From Gari tellinella (lineage: Eukaryota; Mollusca; Bivalvia; Cardiida; Psammobiidae): 64,000 bases of DNA. Of this stretch, positions 45,964 through 57,295 are shown piece by piece; position 1 is the stretch's first letter, and the number at the start of each line of letters is the position of its first letter. The stretch is from contig OV277866.1 in the NCBI GenBank assembly GCA_922989275.2, positions 51,637,246 through 51,701,245 of the forward strand, read 5' to 3'. Below the pieces are notes generated by a model that searched no databases, was not told where the DNA came from, and worked only from the letters and a program-made list of their open reading frames with translations. The position numbers and the translations under genes were made by a program.

Positions 45964-48900
45964 ATGACTGATACAAATAGTAATACAATAAAGCTTCAGG
46001 ACCCCAGCATAGAGATAAAACCAAAGGTGACGACAGACCAGGCTCTTGATGTGGTATGGCGAGTATACGGATTAAAGGTAATACAGCCATGTGTTCATTA
46101 GCTCGAATTCTACAGAACATCCCGCGATCCACTCGGCTCAGGGTACCTACAGGTTCATGTGCCTTCAACATTACATGCTTTTGTCTCTCTCCTGGTCACT
46201 CCTCCTTTTGCGCCCTGAGTTCAAAGGGTCGCCACGAGAGGCTCTGTAGAGTTAACGCTAATGAACACAGGCCTGATGTACATATAATCCCATGTTTAAT
46301 TTACGATTTCCCCCCAAACACATTTTTAGACCACCATAATTTCTTCATATAATGGAATATACTTGAATCCTTTTCTGTTAAAGAATGTTCAGACTAGTTT
46401 CTGTCCGGTGCGTGCTCAAGCAGGTTAAGAGCGAAGCAGAACTATCTCCTTAACCTTTCAATGAACAAATATCGTGAGTTTTTACCCGTTCACCGCCATA
46501 ATGTACATGTAGTCTATTTCAATATTGTTGTCTGCGATATCGTTTCAAAGATAGATATAACTGACGTAATTTCCAAACAAGTGGCGTACAGTATTTGATC
46601 CTGCTCAGAGGCCGCGTTACGCGACGTCCTGGTCAGGATCAAAGTTGTTTGCATATGCGCTTTATGACGTCATTGAGGGTGAAAGGGTTAATGAGAGTAA
46701 TTCTTTATTTGCAGATGAAGGGTTAAGTTCAGATTGCTCGAACATTTATTGAGAATCTTAATTTGATTTATATCTATTGACAACCCGGTGATATTTTCTC
46801 AGACTATATGCATATATATCAATTGTATAATGTTTGCATACGACAATGATATAACGTGCTAAAAGTTAACAATTTACCTCAACGAAGCGCCTTTAAAAAC
46901 ATTTATTTTAGTTGTCTACGTAAGAAAATGTTCCGATTTATATAGTCATTAGTATGTTTTAATTCAAGCAGATTGTAGATAAAGCAGGATAAAAATAAAG
47001 CATTTAGCAAAATTTAGAGAACACAGATTCACAAACCGTAAATTTGTAGACCAACAGTCCATCGTTATATGTGATATAATATTTTCTTTTCTGTATAATT
47101 ATGTAGACCGAAACTTTACAAGCTCTGCCTGGGTATGAGGATTGGAACTTCTTCTTTCAAGCCAATAAAGAGTACGACAACGAAAACATACCTACCATAT
47201 CACCAGATGGATACGTTTTGAAGATTTTCAATAGCTTACATTCGTCAAACCGAGCTGTCATAGGTACTGTTATTTACAGTTAATACTATTCGGTTCTAAA
47301 TCATGTGTGCGTATTCTTTTACATGTACCAGTGTACGAGTACATAATACAACTTATTACGCATATTTCTTTTTTCAAATTGTTACGTATTCAGTTATTTC
47401 AATAGTTAAAAGAAATCGGACAGCTGATAATATACATGTACTGATGTGAACCGAAAATAAACGCGTAAACATTTTTGTAAATATATCGAAAGTTATTTTT
47501 ATCCATTACCATTCTAAAATACAATTTAGTATGTTTTAATACGCTCGTACGGTAGAGCTTTTATGCGCGCCATGACATTTTGATAAAGTACCATTTTTAT
47601 GTTTCAGAAGCACAGCACGCTTTGATAAACTACGTTTTGGCAAAAGGAGTAGTCACTCAATCCATCATACACAACAAGAATGGCTCCGAATTTAGTATTG
47701 AAGAATTCACGGACAAAACTAATGGTTAGAAATTCAATTAAATTGTATCGAAATTCTTCTGAAGGTTGCTCGTTTCGAAATAGAAGTCAGATATGGTAAA
47801 TGTATTTCATTAGATTTATTTGACCTTCAAGATATGATGCACGGTGGAAATAGGTCGATGCCAATTTGGACACCGAGTTATTCGGTGTTGATTAGTCTGC
47901 GTAGATAGACATACAGACAAAATCACTTCTAAACCCATACAACAAACTGATGCACTTAAGTCAATGTATTTAATTTTAATCTGAGATTTCAATTGAAGAC
48001 ACCGAGGTTTTACAATGCTTAAATTGCGACTTTAATTGGTATTTCCAAACTCTTGTAAGCCATATCAAGCTACAGGTTATATAATAATTCCAAAACAAGT
48101 AAACATTGTTTATACAGCCTAGTGGTCTTTACAACACACATTGACATATATAATTTACCTGACAGTAGATTAAATTGTTCATCATATGTTTGCAGGTGAA
48201 AATCGACAATACGCAATACGTATCGTAACATTTATACCTGGAACAATACTCGATCAAACACCGCCAGTTGTTGGTACCTATCTGAATGTGGGGGATTTTG
48301 TAGGAAAATTTGAAAAAGCAATAGAAGTGAGTAAATGATATCAAAGCAACCGCTTTACTGGTCTATGAATGTGTTCCGTACCTATTAAACACAAGTAATG
48401 CTATGCATATATATGCATTCTTTACAGCAATGTACCTGTAAATGATTCACGCCATAACGGCGGTAAGTGTATTATATTTTGAGTGTACTTGAAGAGAGAT
48501 TGACTGTAAAATTAAAACAACAGCATGCCCTATTATGTTTTCTGCAAACACAGAAACAATATTTAAAGCATGACATACAGCGAGACTTCAGATTACAAAA
48601 GAGTTCCATCTATGTTCCTTTATATCACTTCCGAACCCTATGTCGTGACTACTCTGAGTGTATCGTGATGTGTACCAAACTTTATGCTACAGTACTGAAC
48701 CTTATTAAATTAAATTGATAATCGCAAGCGAATTGCCATCGAATTGCCATCGAATCGGGCGCTTCAAAAAACAAATCCTACGTTTGAATACTTTAACGCG
48801 AATTTTCAGAAGGGGTTGTGACAAAAATGGAATCGAAAAAATTAACGAAGGCATATTTGCGAACATTTGTGAGATACACCACTCAAGAAAACGTATCCGA

Positions 48901-50651
48901 GGGTAAATTAATTAATCGAATTTTCTATGGGTCTACACCTACAGGAACCCTCTCACCAGAATTGATCTATTTTTCATTATGCACAACCCAAAATAGTCAG
49001 ACATGAACTAGACTTGATTTCCAACTTGCAATGTCCGTTTGGCAGGGAGCAACATGTTAATTAACCTCAGAATATAAGTATTCCAACATAATCTTTCTTT
49101 TACCCAGGGTTTTCGTCATCCGTTTTACGACACGTATAGTAGTATATGGAATATGTTGAAGACACCGATATTAAGGACTTTCATAGAAGTTGTCAAAGAC
49201 GAACATGACAAGAAGATGGTTGAAGAAGTCATCAACGCATTTGAGAAAATTATTGTACCTGAGTTAAGCAATTTTAAAAAAGGTATTTTTAAGGATTCCA
49301 AATTTAACTATCAAATACATTAACATTCTTATCAGTCGGTCTATGAATATAGTTACGACTCTGTCCGGACTATACAGGCAACCAGGCACCGGAATGGCAA
49401 TCGTTAAAACAGGCAATATTTCATAATTCGATGATATTGAATAAGTGTGTTTAAGTATTAGAGTTATTGAACAAGTTGGATTAAGCAATTTGTTGCGAGC
49501 ATTTTGCGACATATCATTTTATCTAACGAGTTCAATAAATTGTTTTAGATTGATTAACATGTTCGATGTTCATGGCAGTTCTACTTCGTTGGGTACTACA
49601 TTATCGTCCGTTGCATAGTTGTTGTCAGCAATGAATTTTTAAAAGTTCCACTGTAAAGCCATTCTAGCTAAAGACACGAGGGCAAAACAGTTTGCATCCT
49701 GACCAGATGCCGCATTTTTCCGTGTCTGATGTTGGTCCTAAATGATTGCATATTCTATTAGAGGTGCAGTATAATGTGTCTTACCACGCCGTAAAAAAGA
49801 TTGTGTACAGCCCATCGTGTTCTGAATAAGTTACACGAAAAAAACCCAACAGTAACGGCTTAGACTATGACGGTTACTTAAGACAGACTTTAGAAACTGC
49901 CGAAAAGTCACATAGATCTATAAGCATTATGTTATTGTGTCCAGCATTCAGAATAATGTACGTCTAAAATATATCATAATTTCTGCTTTCACCATCTTAT
50001 CCTGTCTTGTGACATCTCTGTGGAATTTTCGTTTCAAAACGATTCCAAAGAAATGTCACAAGACAGGACAAGATGGAGAACTAAATACTAATTGAGAGTT
50101 TTAGAATCTACCATACGGCAGTATTTGTGGTACGAGTTTTAATAACATGGCCCCTTGATTTCAACTTTACTATTTAAACAGGAATGATTCACGGAGATAT
50201 CAATGCCCAAAACCTGATAGTACACAAAATTCCTGCGAAAGAGGGCGAAGTTGACACGGGCGTCCATGATGTTACAGCCATATTGGACTTTGGGGATGCA
50301 ACATTTTCATATGTAGTAATTGAAATTGCAACAACCATTACATATCTCTCACTCGAATGCCCGAATGAGAGTCAGTTGGACGTTGGTGGTCATTTTCTTG
50401 CAGGCTATTACAACCACGGCTCTCTGAATAGAGTAGAGATGAAAAGCTTAAGATATCTTGTATGTGCTAGATTATGTCAGTCACTTGTGTTAGGGGCGCA
50501 TTCCTTCTCCCAACAACCAGAGAATGAATACCTCTTACTGACATCTAAACGAGGTTGGCCATTGTTGCGCCAGTTATGGAAAACTAGTGACGATGAGTTG
50601 TATTGTCTCTGGAATAGAATAGTCAAGTCACATGGCACTGTTATACTGTGA
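45964..50651 (+). CDS. HYKK: Hydroxylysine kinase-like protein, copy B2 (six exons)
   Basis: Exons 45964-46077, 47107-47263, 47608-47724, 48196-48326, 49108-49282 and 50182-50651 join in frame with GT-AG introns to 387 residues. This B-type copy keeps the most family-like active site: GYVLKIFN in exon 2, HGDINAQNLIV and ILDFGDA in exon 6, i.e. the full DFGD that the A copies have changed. It has VVWRVYGLK in exon 1 and a three-residue longer C-terminus (SHGTVIL). The exon 3 donor is ATG|GTTAGA, slightly weak. Role by homology: phosphotransfer to hydroxylysine or a related amine, cytosolic or mitochondrial; not shown by sequence alone. Confidence 0.87.
46454..46687. mobile_element. MITE, TTAA-type (class F1), intron 1 of B2
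   Basis: TTAA at 46450-46453 and 46688-46691; core palindrome 46592-46655; same insertion as 15302-15545. Confidence 0.75.
49990..50155. mobile_element. Decayed MITE of the GGGCCCGTTTCATAA family, intron 5 of B2
   Basis: Internal inverted pair TATCCTGTCTTGTGACATC / GATGTCAC-like TGTCACAAGACAGGACAAGA and a degenerate right end AACATGGCCCC. A decayed core palindrome lies upstream at 49688-49750. Confidence 0.55.
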
Positions 50652-50754
50652 ACTCTTGAGTAGTTATTTGAACAAATCATTTACAAAACATTAACTAAAA
50701 ATGCCTAGTTCATGTAGCTATCTTTTATATGTATATGTATACAATATATCTGCA

Positions 50755-51110
50755 ACGACACCCAATGTGAGACAAAAATTATGTGCGTTGTTCGGAGGGA
50801 GTCGTTATAGGCAGAGGATTGGCTTACAGTTGCAAACATCTTGAATCCAGATTAGACGCCGCGTCACGCGGCGTCTAATCTGGATTCAAGCTGTTTGTCA
50901 CTCATCATTATGTTTTTCTCTGTCAAAATGTCCAATGTGCTACTTTGAGAAAAACAGCAGACGACAATTTCAAGCAGACGATATTGCAGAAGTGAAAGTA
51001 TTAGACATATAATTGTCTTGTTTGGGGAACAGCGGCAATGGTCGTTGTAAAGACGGAGTTGTTGTTTGGAGGGAGGGCCGTTGTAGAGAGGGAGTTACTC
51101 AACCAAGGAT
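50755..51110 (+). mobile_element. MITE class F3 with perfect core palindrome
   Basis: Right end CGTTGTAGAGAGGGAGT..AACCAAGG, inverted relative to the CCTTGGTT end of the 18105-18437 copy. Left part AACGACACCCAATGTGAGAC. Core palindrome at 50832-50900 with arms ATCCAGATTAGACGCCGCG / CGCGGCGTCTAATCTGGAT that match perfectly. Confidence 0.7.
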
Positions 51111-51601
51111 GGTAATTTATTTGTCAGAATACAGTGTAAGGTTTCTTTTTAACTGAAACTCAACTGCGTTAATCTTTGTGGCATAAACTAATCCTTTCTG
51201 GATATAAACTAAATTGAAAATTGTTTAATTGTTGTTGGTGTACATTTAAGGCACACAATAAACTCGTCACAGGTTTGGCAATTGAATCCAAACCTTTTTG
51301 CTAAAATATTCACGTGGTCATCGCTAGTGGTCAAAACATGATTGTGTTCTGTTTATGCGTAGAATTGATGTATGTATTAACTGTATGTTAATATTTGATG
51401 GCAATCTGATAGTTTAACATGACAATGAAGCTCATTAATATAATCTTTCGTTATATCGCCTGCTTTGAAAGTGGCGTCTGCAAACTTTAACAAAATAAGA
51501 TTTATACATGTGTTTCATTGAAAAGGTCTTCTGGATAAGTAGGGTGCCAAGCAGTTTGGACCAGGATCAAACGTCGCGATAGGCAAATACAAAATAATGT
51601 G
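51111..51601. other. Non-coding stretch with a half core palindrome
   Basis: No exon seen. One arm of the core palindrome (AGCAGTTTGGACCAGGATCA near 51550) remains without its partner. Otherwise nothing recognised. Confidence 0.4.
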
Positions 51602-52078
51602 GAATTCTATGGCATGTGAAGTGTTGCAAAAAGAAATAATGGTTCAATAAAAAATTATTTATTCTATAAATGAAAATAATTGTTCAACAAAACAATTAGT
51701 TGTTCTATCTGACAAATATGTGTTCAATAAAAAAATAATTTGTGCAATAAATTAAAAAAAATTTTTTTTTTAATCAATATATGTTATTAAACATAAATAT
51801 TTTTATTGAACAAATAAAATACTTTTGCAACACAAGTTACATGGGAAAAATTATTCATTCAATAATTGGAGGCGAAATCGTTCAGCGCTTCAGAGGCTAT
51901 TGACACGACGGTCGAGTCGATAACGTTTCTTATTCGCACAACGGTCGTGCGGATAAGGATTTTTAATGGGCACGGCAGTCGTGCGGATCAGAAAGCTTAT
52001 TCGCACGACGGTCGTTCCTAAACAAGTCGTGCATATATGAAAGCTTATTCGCACGACGGTTGTTCCGATACATGTACT

Positions 52079-52197
52079 ATATATAGTGACCGGGCCCGTG
52101 AATCGAACCCGGGACCTCCCACTTGCAAGGCGAGCGTTATAACCATTGAGCCAAAAGTCCGGACGTTAGGCTCGAGGGCCTAACACTGCCTATATTC
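52079..52197 (-). repeat. tRNA-Ala-like unit 1
   Basis: On the - strand: TGGCTCAATGGTTATAACGC, anticodon-loop-like CTTGCAA (TGC) in CTCGC/GTGGG, and GGTTCGATTC box B. The anticodon arm pairs with wobble; acceptor pairing is poor. Followed by an AGTGTTAGGCCCTCGAGCC tail. It repeats almost identically 278 bp further on. Confidence 0.6.
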
Positions 52198-52356
52198 ACT
52201 ACACTCCTCCCCATCTTAATTTTGAGGTCCTTTTTTTTTTATCCCTTTCGACTTACGGTAGCTACCACGCGTCATTTCTGACGGTGACCCATGTATCGGG
52301 CAAGGACAGTCACCACCAGATGGTGCGGAAAAATCCGTTTGCCGACAACGCCATTA

Positions 52357-52475
52357 TAGTGACCGGGCCCGGGAAACGAACCCGGGACCTCCCGCTTGCA
52401 AGGCGAGCGTTATAACCATTGAGCCAAAAGTCCGGACGTTAGGCTCGAGGGCCTAACACTGCCTATATTCAGTAC
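52357..52475 (-). repeat. tRNA-Ala-like unit 2
   Basis: Same unit as 52079-52197 with a better anticodon stem (CTCGC/GCGGG) and T stem (CCGGG/CCCGG), but TTCGTTT in the T loop. Two units in direct orientation around a 159-bp spacer suggest a SINE dimer or local duplication rather than working tRNA genes. Confidence 0.6.
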
Positions 52476-53864
52476 ATATATCTACCTTTGATACACGAAA
52501 TTCGATGTAAGTTTTGATAAACAGTCAGTCCTGGGCTGAACACATTCAACCCTAACGACGACTTCACTCGTCATTTATAACAGTGTACATGTGAAACGTA
52601 CAATAGACCTATGAAGAATGTGTAGACCTTAATCAGAGGGATCCGAAAAGGGTCCTCTAATCAGGGACTGCAACCGTGAACAATCCTAAATAGGCAAAAT
52701 TGGGCTGACTTAAGTTATGATTGAAAACGTGGACTGTTGTTTTGAATATGAATGACTTGCGAAAACAAATCTGCAAACTCTTTGAACGTTATATTTCAGT
52801 TGCTTTCAATAGAAAAGCCAAGTTTCATTAACAGTTTTATGTATACCAAATGGTCCACTCCAGGCCCGTAGGAACACGGTGGGAAGATACAATAATCTTG
52901 CCAATATTAGTAAAATATACCTAGTTATTTACATAGATATAAGTAGGTAGTTTACGTGTTTTGAATGTGCGAAACGCCCATCAGAACGCATCAGCTAGAG
53001 ACCGTCTAAAAACAAAATTTTCACGGGGGAGCATGCTCCCGGACCCCTAGTAATTACCGAGTTCCTAGGACTGTCTCAGGTTTGTCTGCGGAAGGTCGCA
53101 GTATTGCAAACATTCGGACATTATTCCGCGCCGACGCGGGATGGCTTGTGATCCTCTCTCTAAATGATAGCTAGATGTAAGATATGTGTCTCACATATTG
53201 TCAATATACTCATGTCTTGATGTTTTCATGATGATCGAAACGGCCATGTTCAAATTGTAAAACGAAAGTGCCTAACGGCACGACAGTCGTGCGGATAACA
53301 ATTCGTATATTCACGTCAACTATTCATGTAATCGGACGCAAATTTGTTTCATAAAAGGCAATTTTGTCGTAAATTGACAAAAAAGGTAAATTCACGATAT
53401 CGAAAATTAACGATAGGTGTAGGATAATTCATAACACGGGCCCCAGAGCTGTATCCTTACGAACGTCGTTCCGATAGACACTTACATGTACCTAGACTAG
53501 AGCTGTCAGCCAATGAAAACCGCCCTTACAAAAACCGTTAGTATCCCATAATGCTAATTTAAGACAATATATTTTTTAACATCCGTTGCAAAACGTGAAA
53601 AATATTGATTCGATATTTTTTTTTTTTTTTCTATAAATTCAAATATATATGTTCATTAAAAAAATATTGATTCTGAAAAAAAATATTTTAAAATTTATTG
53701 AATACATATATTTTTTAAGAAAAAAATATTTTGTCAGATAGAAAATTATATTTAAATTATTGAATAAATATTTTTTTCTTGACCATATATTTTTCAGATA
53801 GAATGATAAAGTTTTTATTGAACCATTATTTCTTTTTGCAACACTTCACATGCCATAGAGTTCG

Positions 53865-54110
53865 CAGTGGAGAAAACGTGATTCTTTCCCGTTTAAACGC
53901 AAACGAAACGCAAACGCATTGCAATAAAACATCAAAAGACAACTTTTCGACAATTCTATCTGTTCATGTTAATCTAAGTGGCAAACAGTTTAAAACCTGA
54001 TCAGACGCCGGGTTACCCGGCGTCTGATCTGGCTCCAAACTGTTTGCAATGGAATAATAGTTTTAGTGTAAACGCGTTTATGGGGAAAAAGACTAACGTC
54101 TTCTCCACTG
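53865..54110. mobile_element. MITE class F4
   Basis: Ends CAGTGGAGAAAACGTGATTC and ACGTCTTCTCCACTG. Core palindrome of the CGGGTTACCCG subtype at 53982-54049. It abuts the end of the 2.26-kb element. Confidence 0.8.
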
Positions 54111-54145
54111 TAGCAGTGATGTAGTTCATATGAGGGGACGGTTAA

Positions 54146-54942
54146 CCCTTTCATGATCAAATTTATCGTGAGGTTTCGTTACGCAGAATAGTGGACACGC
54201 AGGTGGCCCACTTGCTCTCAATTTCGAGCATTAAAATAAGAAGGGCATTTTTACATAACTTGTAATAACTTTTTTTTCTGGACAGATATCGTTCCTGTGC
54301 AAACGGCCTGTGTTAGCTTAAACATTTTCCTTTATGATGGAATTGTTTTGAAAAAATATTTTAATAAGATTTTGGTCCTTTTTTAAGTTTAAAAAGACAC
54401 CTCTAAATCACATTAAACAAAGAGTAAAATGCTGAAAATAAGCCTCGACACGGATAATATAACACGACCTTGTGCATTTATACAAATCGATATCAATTCT
54501 GTGCAAACGGGCTCGTATACTTGACTATTTGTTCTTTCTTTTGATATAAATTTAAGAATTGTAAGTTAATGTTAATTTGGTCCTTTTTCAAATTGAAAAT
54601 AAAATTAATATGTTCAAAGAGTCGTCGGGAGTTTCCGTAAATACCGAGCGGTAAGAGCCGAACATTGACGGGCACGCAAACTAGCGTAGGACAGTTTATC
54701 GATAATCTATCGGTGTCCACTATTCTGCCTAACGTTACCCCTTCACCGCCATATTATCGTCTGCCTTAATATTGTTTTCTGTATAATTGTTTCGATGTTA
54801 GATTTAAGTCAGTAGAAATGACGTTATTTCAAAACAAGTGGCAAACGGTTTTGTACCCGATCAGACGCCGCGTTACGCGGCGTCTGATCAGGATCAAAAC
54901 TGTTTGCAAAAGCGCTTTATGACGTCATTAAAATTAAAAGGG
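54146..54942. mobile_element. MITE, TTAA-type (class F1), split by a nested element
   Basis: TTAA at 54142-54145 and 54943-54946; CCCTTTCATGATCAAATTTA at the left and core palindrome 54840-54907 near the right. The F1 sequence breaks off at GAGGTTTC (54178) and resumes at CCCCTTCACCGCC (about 54738). Confidence 0.75.
54179..54734. mobile_element. 556-bp TIR element nested in an F1 MITE
   Basis: Inverted ends GTTACGCAGAATAGTGGACA (54179) and TGTCCACTATTCTGCCTAAC (54734) with one mismatch. Interior AT-rich, non-coding. It postdates the F1 insertion. Confidence 0.7.
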
Positions 54943-54949
54943 TTAATAA

Positions 54950-55475
54950 TATCCAATAAAACGCAGCTTGCCTGGCATGTACAATGAGTGTCGATTCTCG
55001 TCAGCCGCCGATGAATCTGTTTGAAACCTATTACTCAAAAGATACGCCCTTTTACGCTTTCATTTTTTCCATCGCTGAAGAAAACAGTTCCACTTTATGC
55101 AATCGCAAATAGGTTTAGCCGAGGTTCTTATAAAGAAACTCCCGCAACGACCCGGGACCTAACCCAGGTCGCCAGGTTTGCAGGAATGCATTCTAGTACC
55201 TCGTCATAAAAGGGCGCCTGTACAGTAAGGCCGTTGAAGTGATGATTAACCTACCCACTGTGACATATGCATTAGACGAAATATATTCTATATCCTGGCA
55301 GAGGCAATTAAACACAGGCTGAAAGTAAAGCAGAATGTTCCTGGCCACCTGTCTTCAAACCTAGAAAAAGGCTTAAAAAGTACATCTTTTAACTGTTTCT
55401 ACAGTTACAATCTTTAGGAAATCTTCTGAAGCAGACGATGAGAAATGGGTTAAGCGTTTACTAATTTGACCTGCA
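54950..55475. other. Non-coding; decayed type-B TTAA MITE
   Basis: Contains GGCTGAAAGTAAAGCAGAATG (55317-55337) and TCGCTGAAGAAAACAGTTCCA, as in the 8796-9040 element, plus AGCAGACGATGAGAAATGGG before TTAA (about 55450). The structure is too eroded for edges. No exon seen. Confidence 0.45.
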
Positions 55476-55481
55476 CATATA

Positions 55482-55721
55482 CAGTGGAGTATCTGTTATT
55501 CTTTCCCAATAAACGCGTTTACGCTAAAACTATTATTTCCAGTGCAAACAGTTTGGAGCCAGATCAGACGCCGGGTGACCCGGCGTCTGATCAGGCTCCA
55601 AACTGTTTGCCACCAAGATAAACAAGAATTTTCAAAATTGTCCAAAAATTGTTCTTTTCTACGTTTCAGTGCTTTGCGTTTCGTTTGCGTTTAAACGGGA
55701 AAGAATAACAGATCTCCACTG
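55482..55721. mobile_element. MITE class F4, well preserved
   Basis: Ends ACAGTGGAGTATCTGTTATT and AATAACAGATCTCCACTGT. Core palindrome 55545-55612: GGAGCCAGATCAGACGCCGG arm with exact inverse CCGGCGTCTGATCAGGCTCC apart from one base. Confidence 0.82.
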
Positions 55722-56078
55722 TGTCATTTACAGCCGATGATGTAAATCAGATAACACTACGTATCACATAGTGTGATCTCTTATGATAGGCGAACTGGAA
55801 AATCCGTAAATATTTCCCGTTTAAACGAATCTAAACGCAAACGCAATCTACTATTAGGCAGAAAATGACTGATGTACGACGATTCTGACGATTAAAGTTG
55901 AAACTTAACTGAATAACAAATTATTTGGAGCCAGTCTACACGCCGGGTGATTGCTTAAGCACATATGCGTTTATTAGGAAAGAACATATGCTCAACTGCA
56001 CGTTTAATGTATGGTACACTAAATGTACAGAAACTCTTTACATATTAGCTGTCACATGTGATGTTAAATATATATTTA

Positions 56079-56339
56079 TAGTGAAGAAGACGTTATTCTT
56101 TCCAGTTTAACCGCATACGATACGCAAACGCAATGCACTAAACTGTAGACAATAATTTATTATATTTTTTTTTACATTTCTTACAACTTATGTTAATCTT
56201 AGTGGCAAACAGTGTGGAGTATGATCAAACGCCGGGTTTCCCGTCGTCTGATTAGGCCCAAAATGTATGCAATGGAAATATTAGTTTTAGCGTAAACGCG
56301 GTTATTGAGGAGGATAACGTTTTTACTCATTTGCACTGT
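56079..56339. mobile_element. MITE class F4, decayed
   Basis: AGTGAAGAAGACGTTATTCT at the left, AGGATAACGTTTTTACTC at the right; core palindrome 56204-56272 with several mismatches. Confidence 0.65.
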
Positions 56340-57295
56340 ATCTACCATTAATATTTCGCATACCAAAGTACACTCGATGCAAATGATGTTACATTAATAT
56401 CTATGTCGCATCTGTTACATTGTAAAAAATCAAATTAAATTGTACAAAGAAAGTGGTAATGTTGAAGTACACGATGTTCAGGCAGGAAATATGTTGGCTG
56501 TTTTGCAAATGCATGTGTTGTATTGTTTCACCATAAGACGTTATCATTTCCAATTCACCGCAAGTAAGTAAGTAAGTAAATATTTTATTATTGTAGCATG
56601 TGCATAGAATGTTTATTACGAGTTCTACGTGTATTGTTACATCACATATTAAATGTGATCAACATATTTAATTGGTTGTGTAACTGGAAAATTTTCAAGT
56701 TCAGTTCTCGGAATGTTCACTTTGGTTGGAGTTAACACTTTTCAAATAATCGCATTATGTGCTTAAACATTTTTTGTCATCGCAAACAGACTGGAAACAT
56801 ATCGGTTGCCATCTGATCAGAATCCAAACTGTTTGATATTCAGAGTACAATAAAATGTCAACATTTTAAAAAAGTTTTCCTTTTGACATATGAACAATGC
56901 CATGACAAAACCAACATTATTGCATTGCAAACCGTGTAGATAAAGGCCAGTCGCCGTGTCAAAGATGTGGCGACTGGCCCTGGTCTATACCGTTTGACAC
57001 ACACATGAATCTTAAACATTTCATGTAACTGTATTATGTAGACCTACGGTATTTGGCAGTGTAGACCAAACTCAGAGCACTAAATACAGAGCATAGGATG
57101 ACAGCGGTGCTTGGTCTGTACAACGTTGCAATGCAATAAGGTTTGGTTTGTCATGGCGCTTCTCATGTATAGTGTTTCGTTTCGTTCAAATGTACATATT
57201 TAACTTCTTACCAATTGTAAGGTTATTACACAGAATGCACATGTTATCTTTTGCAAAATATGTATGTTTGTATAGCTACATGTACTGTTACATTA
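56340..57295. other. Upstream flank of HYKK-A3 with two palindromes
   Basis: Holds core-palindrome variants at 56783-56843 and 56930-57000; the latter has a wholly different stem (GGCCAGTCGCC / GGCGACTGGCC) but keeps AAACCGTGTAGA..TATACCGTTTGAC ends. 57240-57293 matches the upstream flank of the other HYKK copies. No exon seen. Confidence 0.55.

Larger units (their letters stand above)
44556..47282 (+). repeat. Segmental duplication block B2 (pairs with 12699-16268)
   Basis: Near-identical to block B1 through upstream flank, exon 1, intron 1 and exon 2, but lacking the 510-bp TIR element and the exon 1 MITE, and continuing into intact exons 3-6. Confidence 0.88.
51602..53863. mobile_element. 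2.26-kb element with ~51-bp terminal inverted repeats, no transposase
   Basis: 51602-51652 (GAATTCTATGGCATGTGAAG..) and 53813-53863 are inverted repeats with one visible mismatch. Subterminal AT-rich parts are also loosely inverted (CTATCTGACAAATATG / ATTTTTCAGATAG). The interior has no ORF of note but holds two tRNA-Ala-like units (52079-52197 and 52357-52475) and several copies of a short palindrome CACGAC.GTCGTGCGGATAA. Probably a non-autonomous DNA transposon; edges and target duplication uncertain. Confidence 0.7.

Noticed and set aside
48467..49006. Extra exons in intron 4 of B2
   Set aside because: Short ORFs without similarity to the family; exons 4 and 5 join in phase without them.
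52100..52450. Two functional tRNA-Ala genes
   Set aside because: Acceptor pairing is poor, the alanine G3-U70 identity pair is not visible and a common non-tRNA tail follows; better explained as tRNA-derived repeat units.
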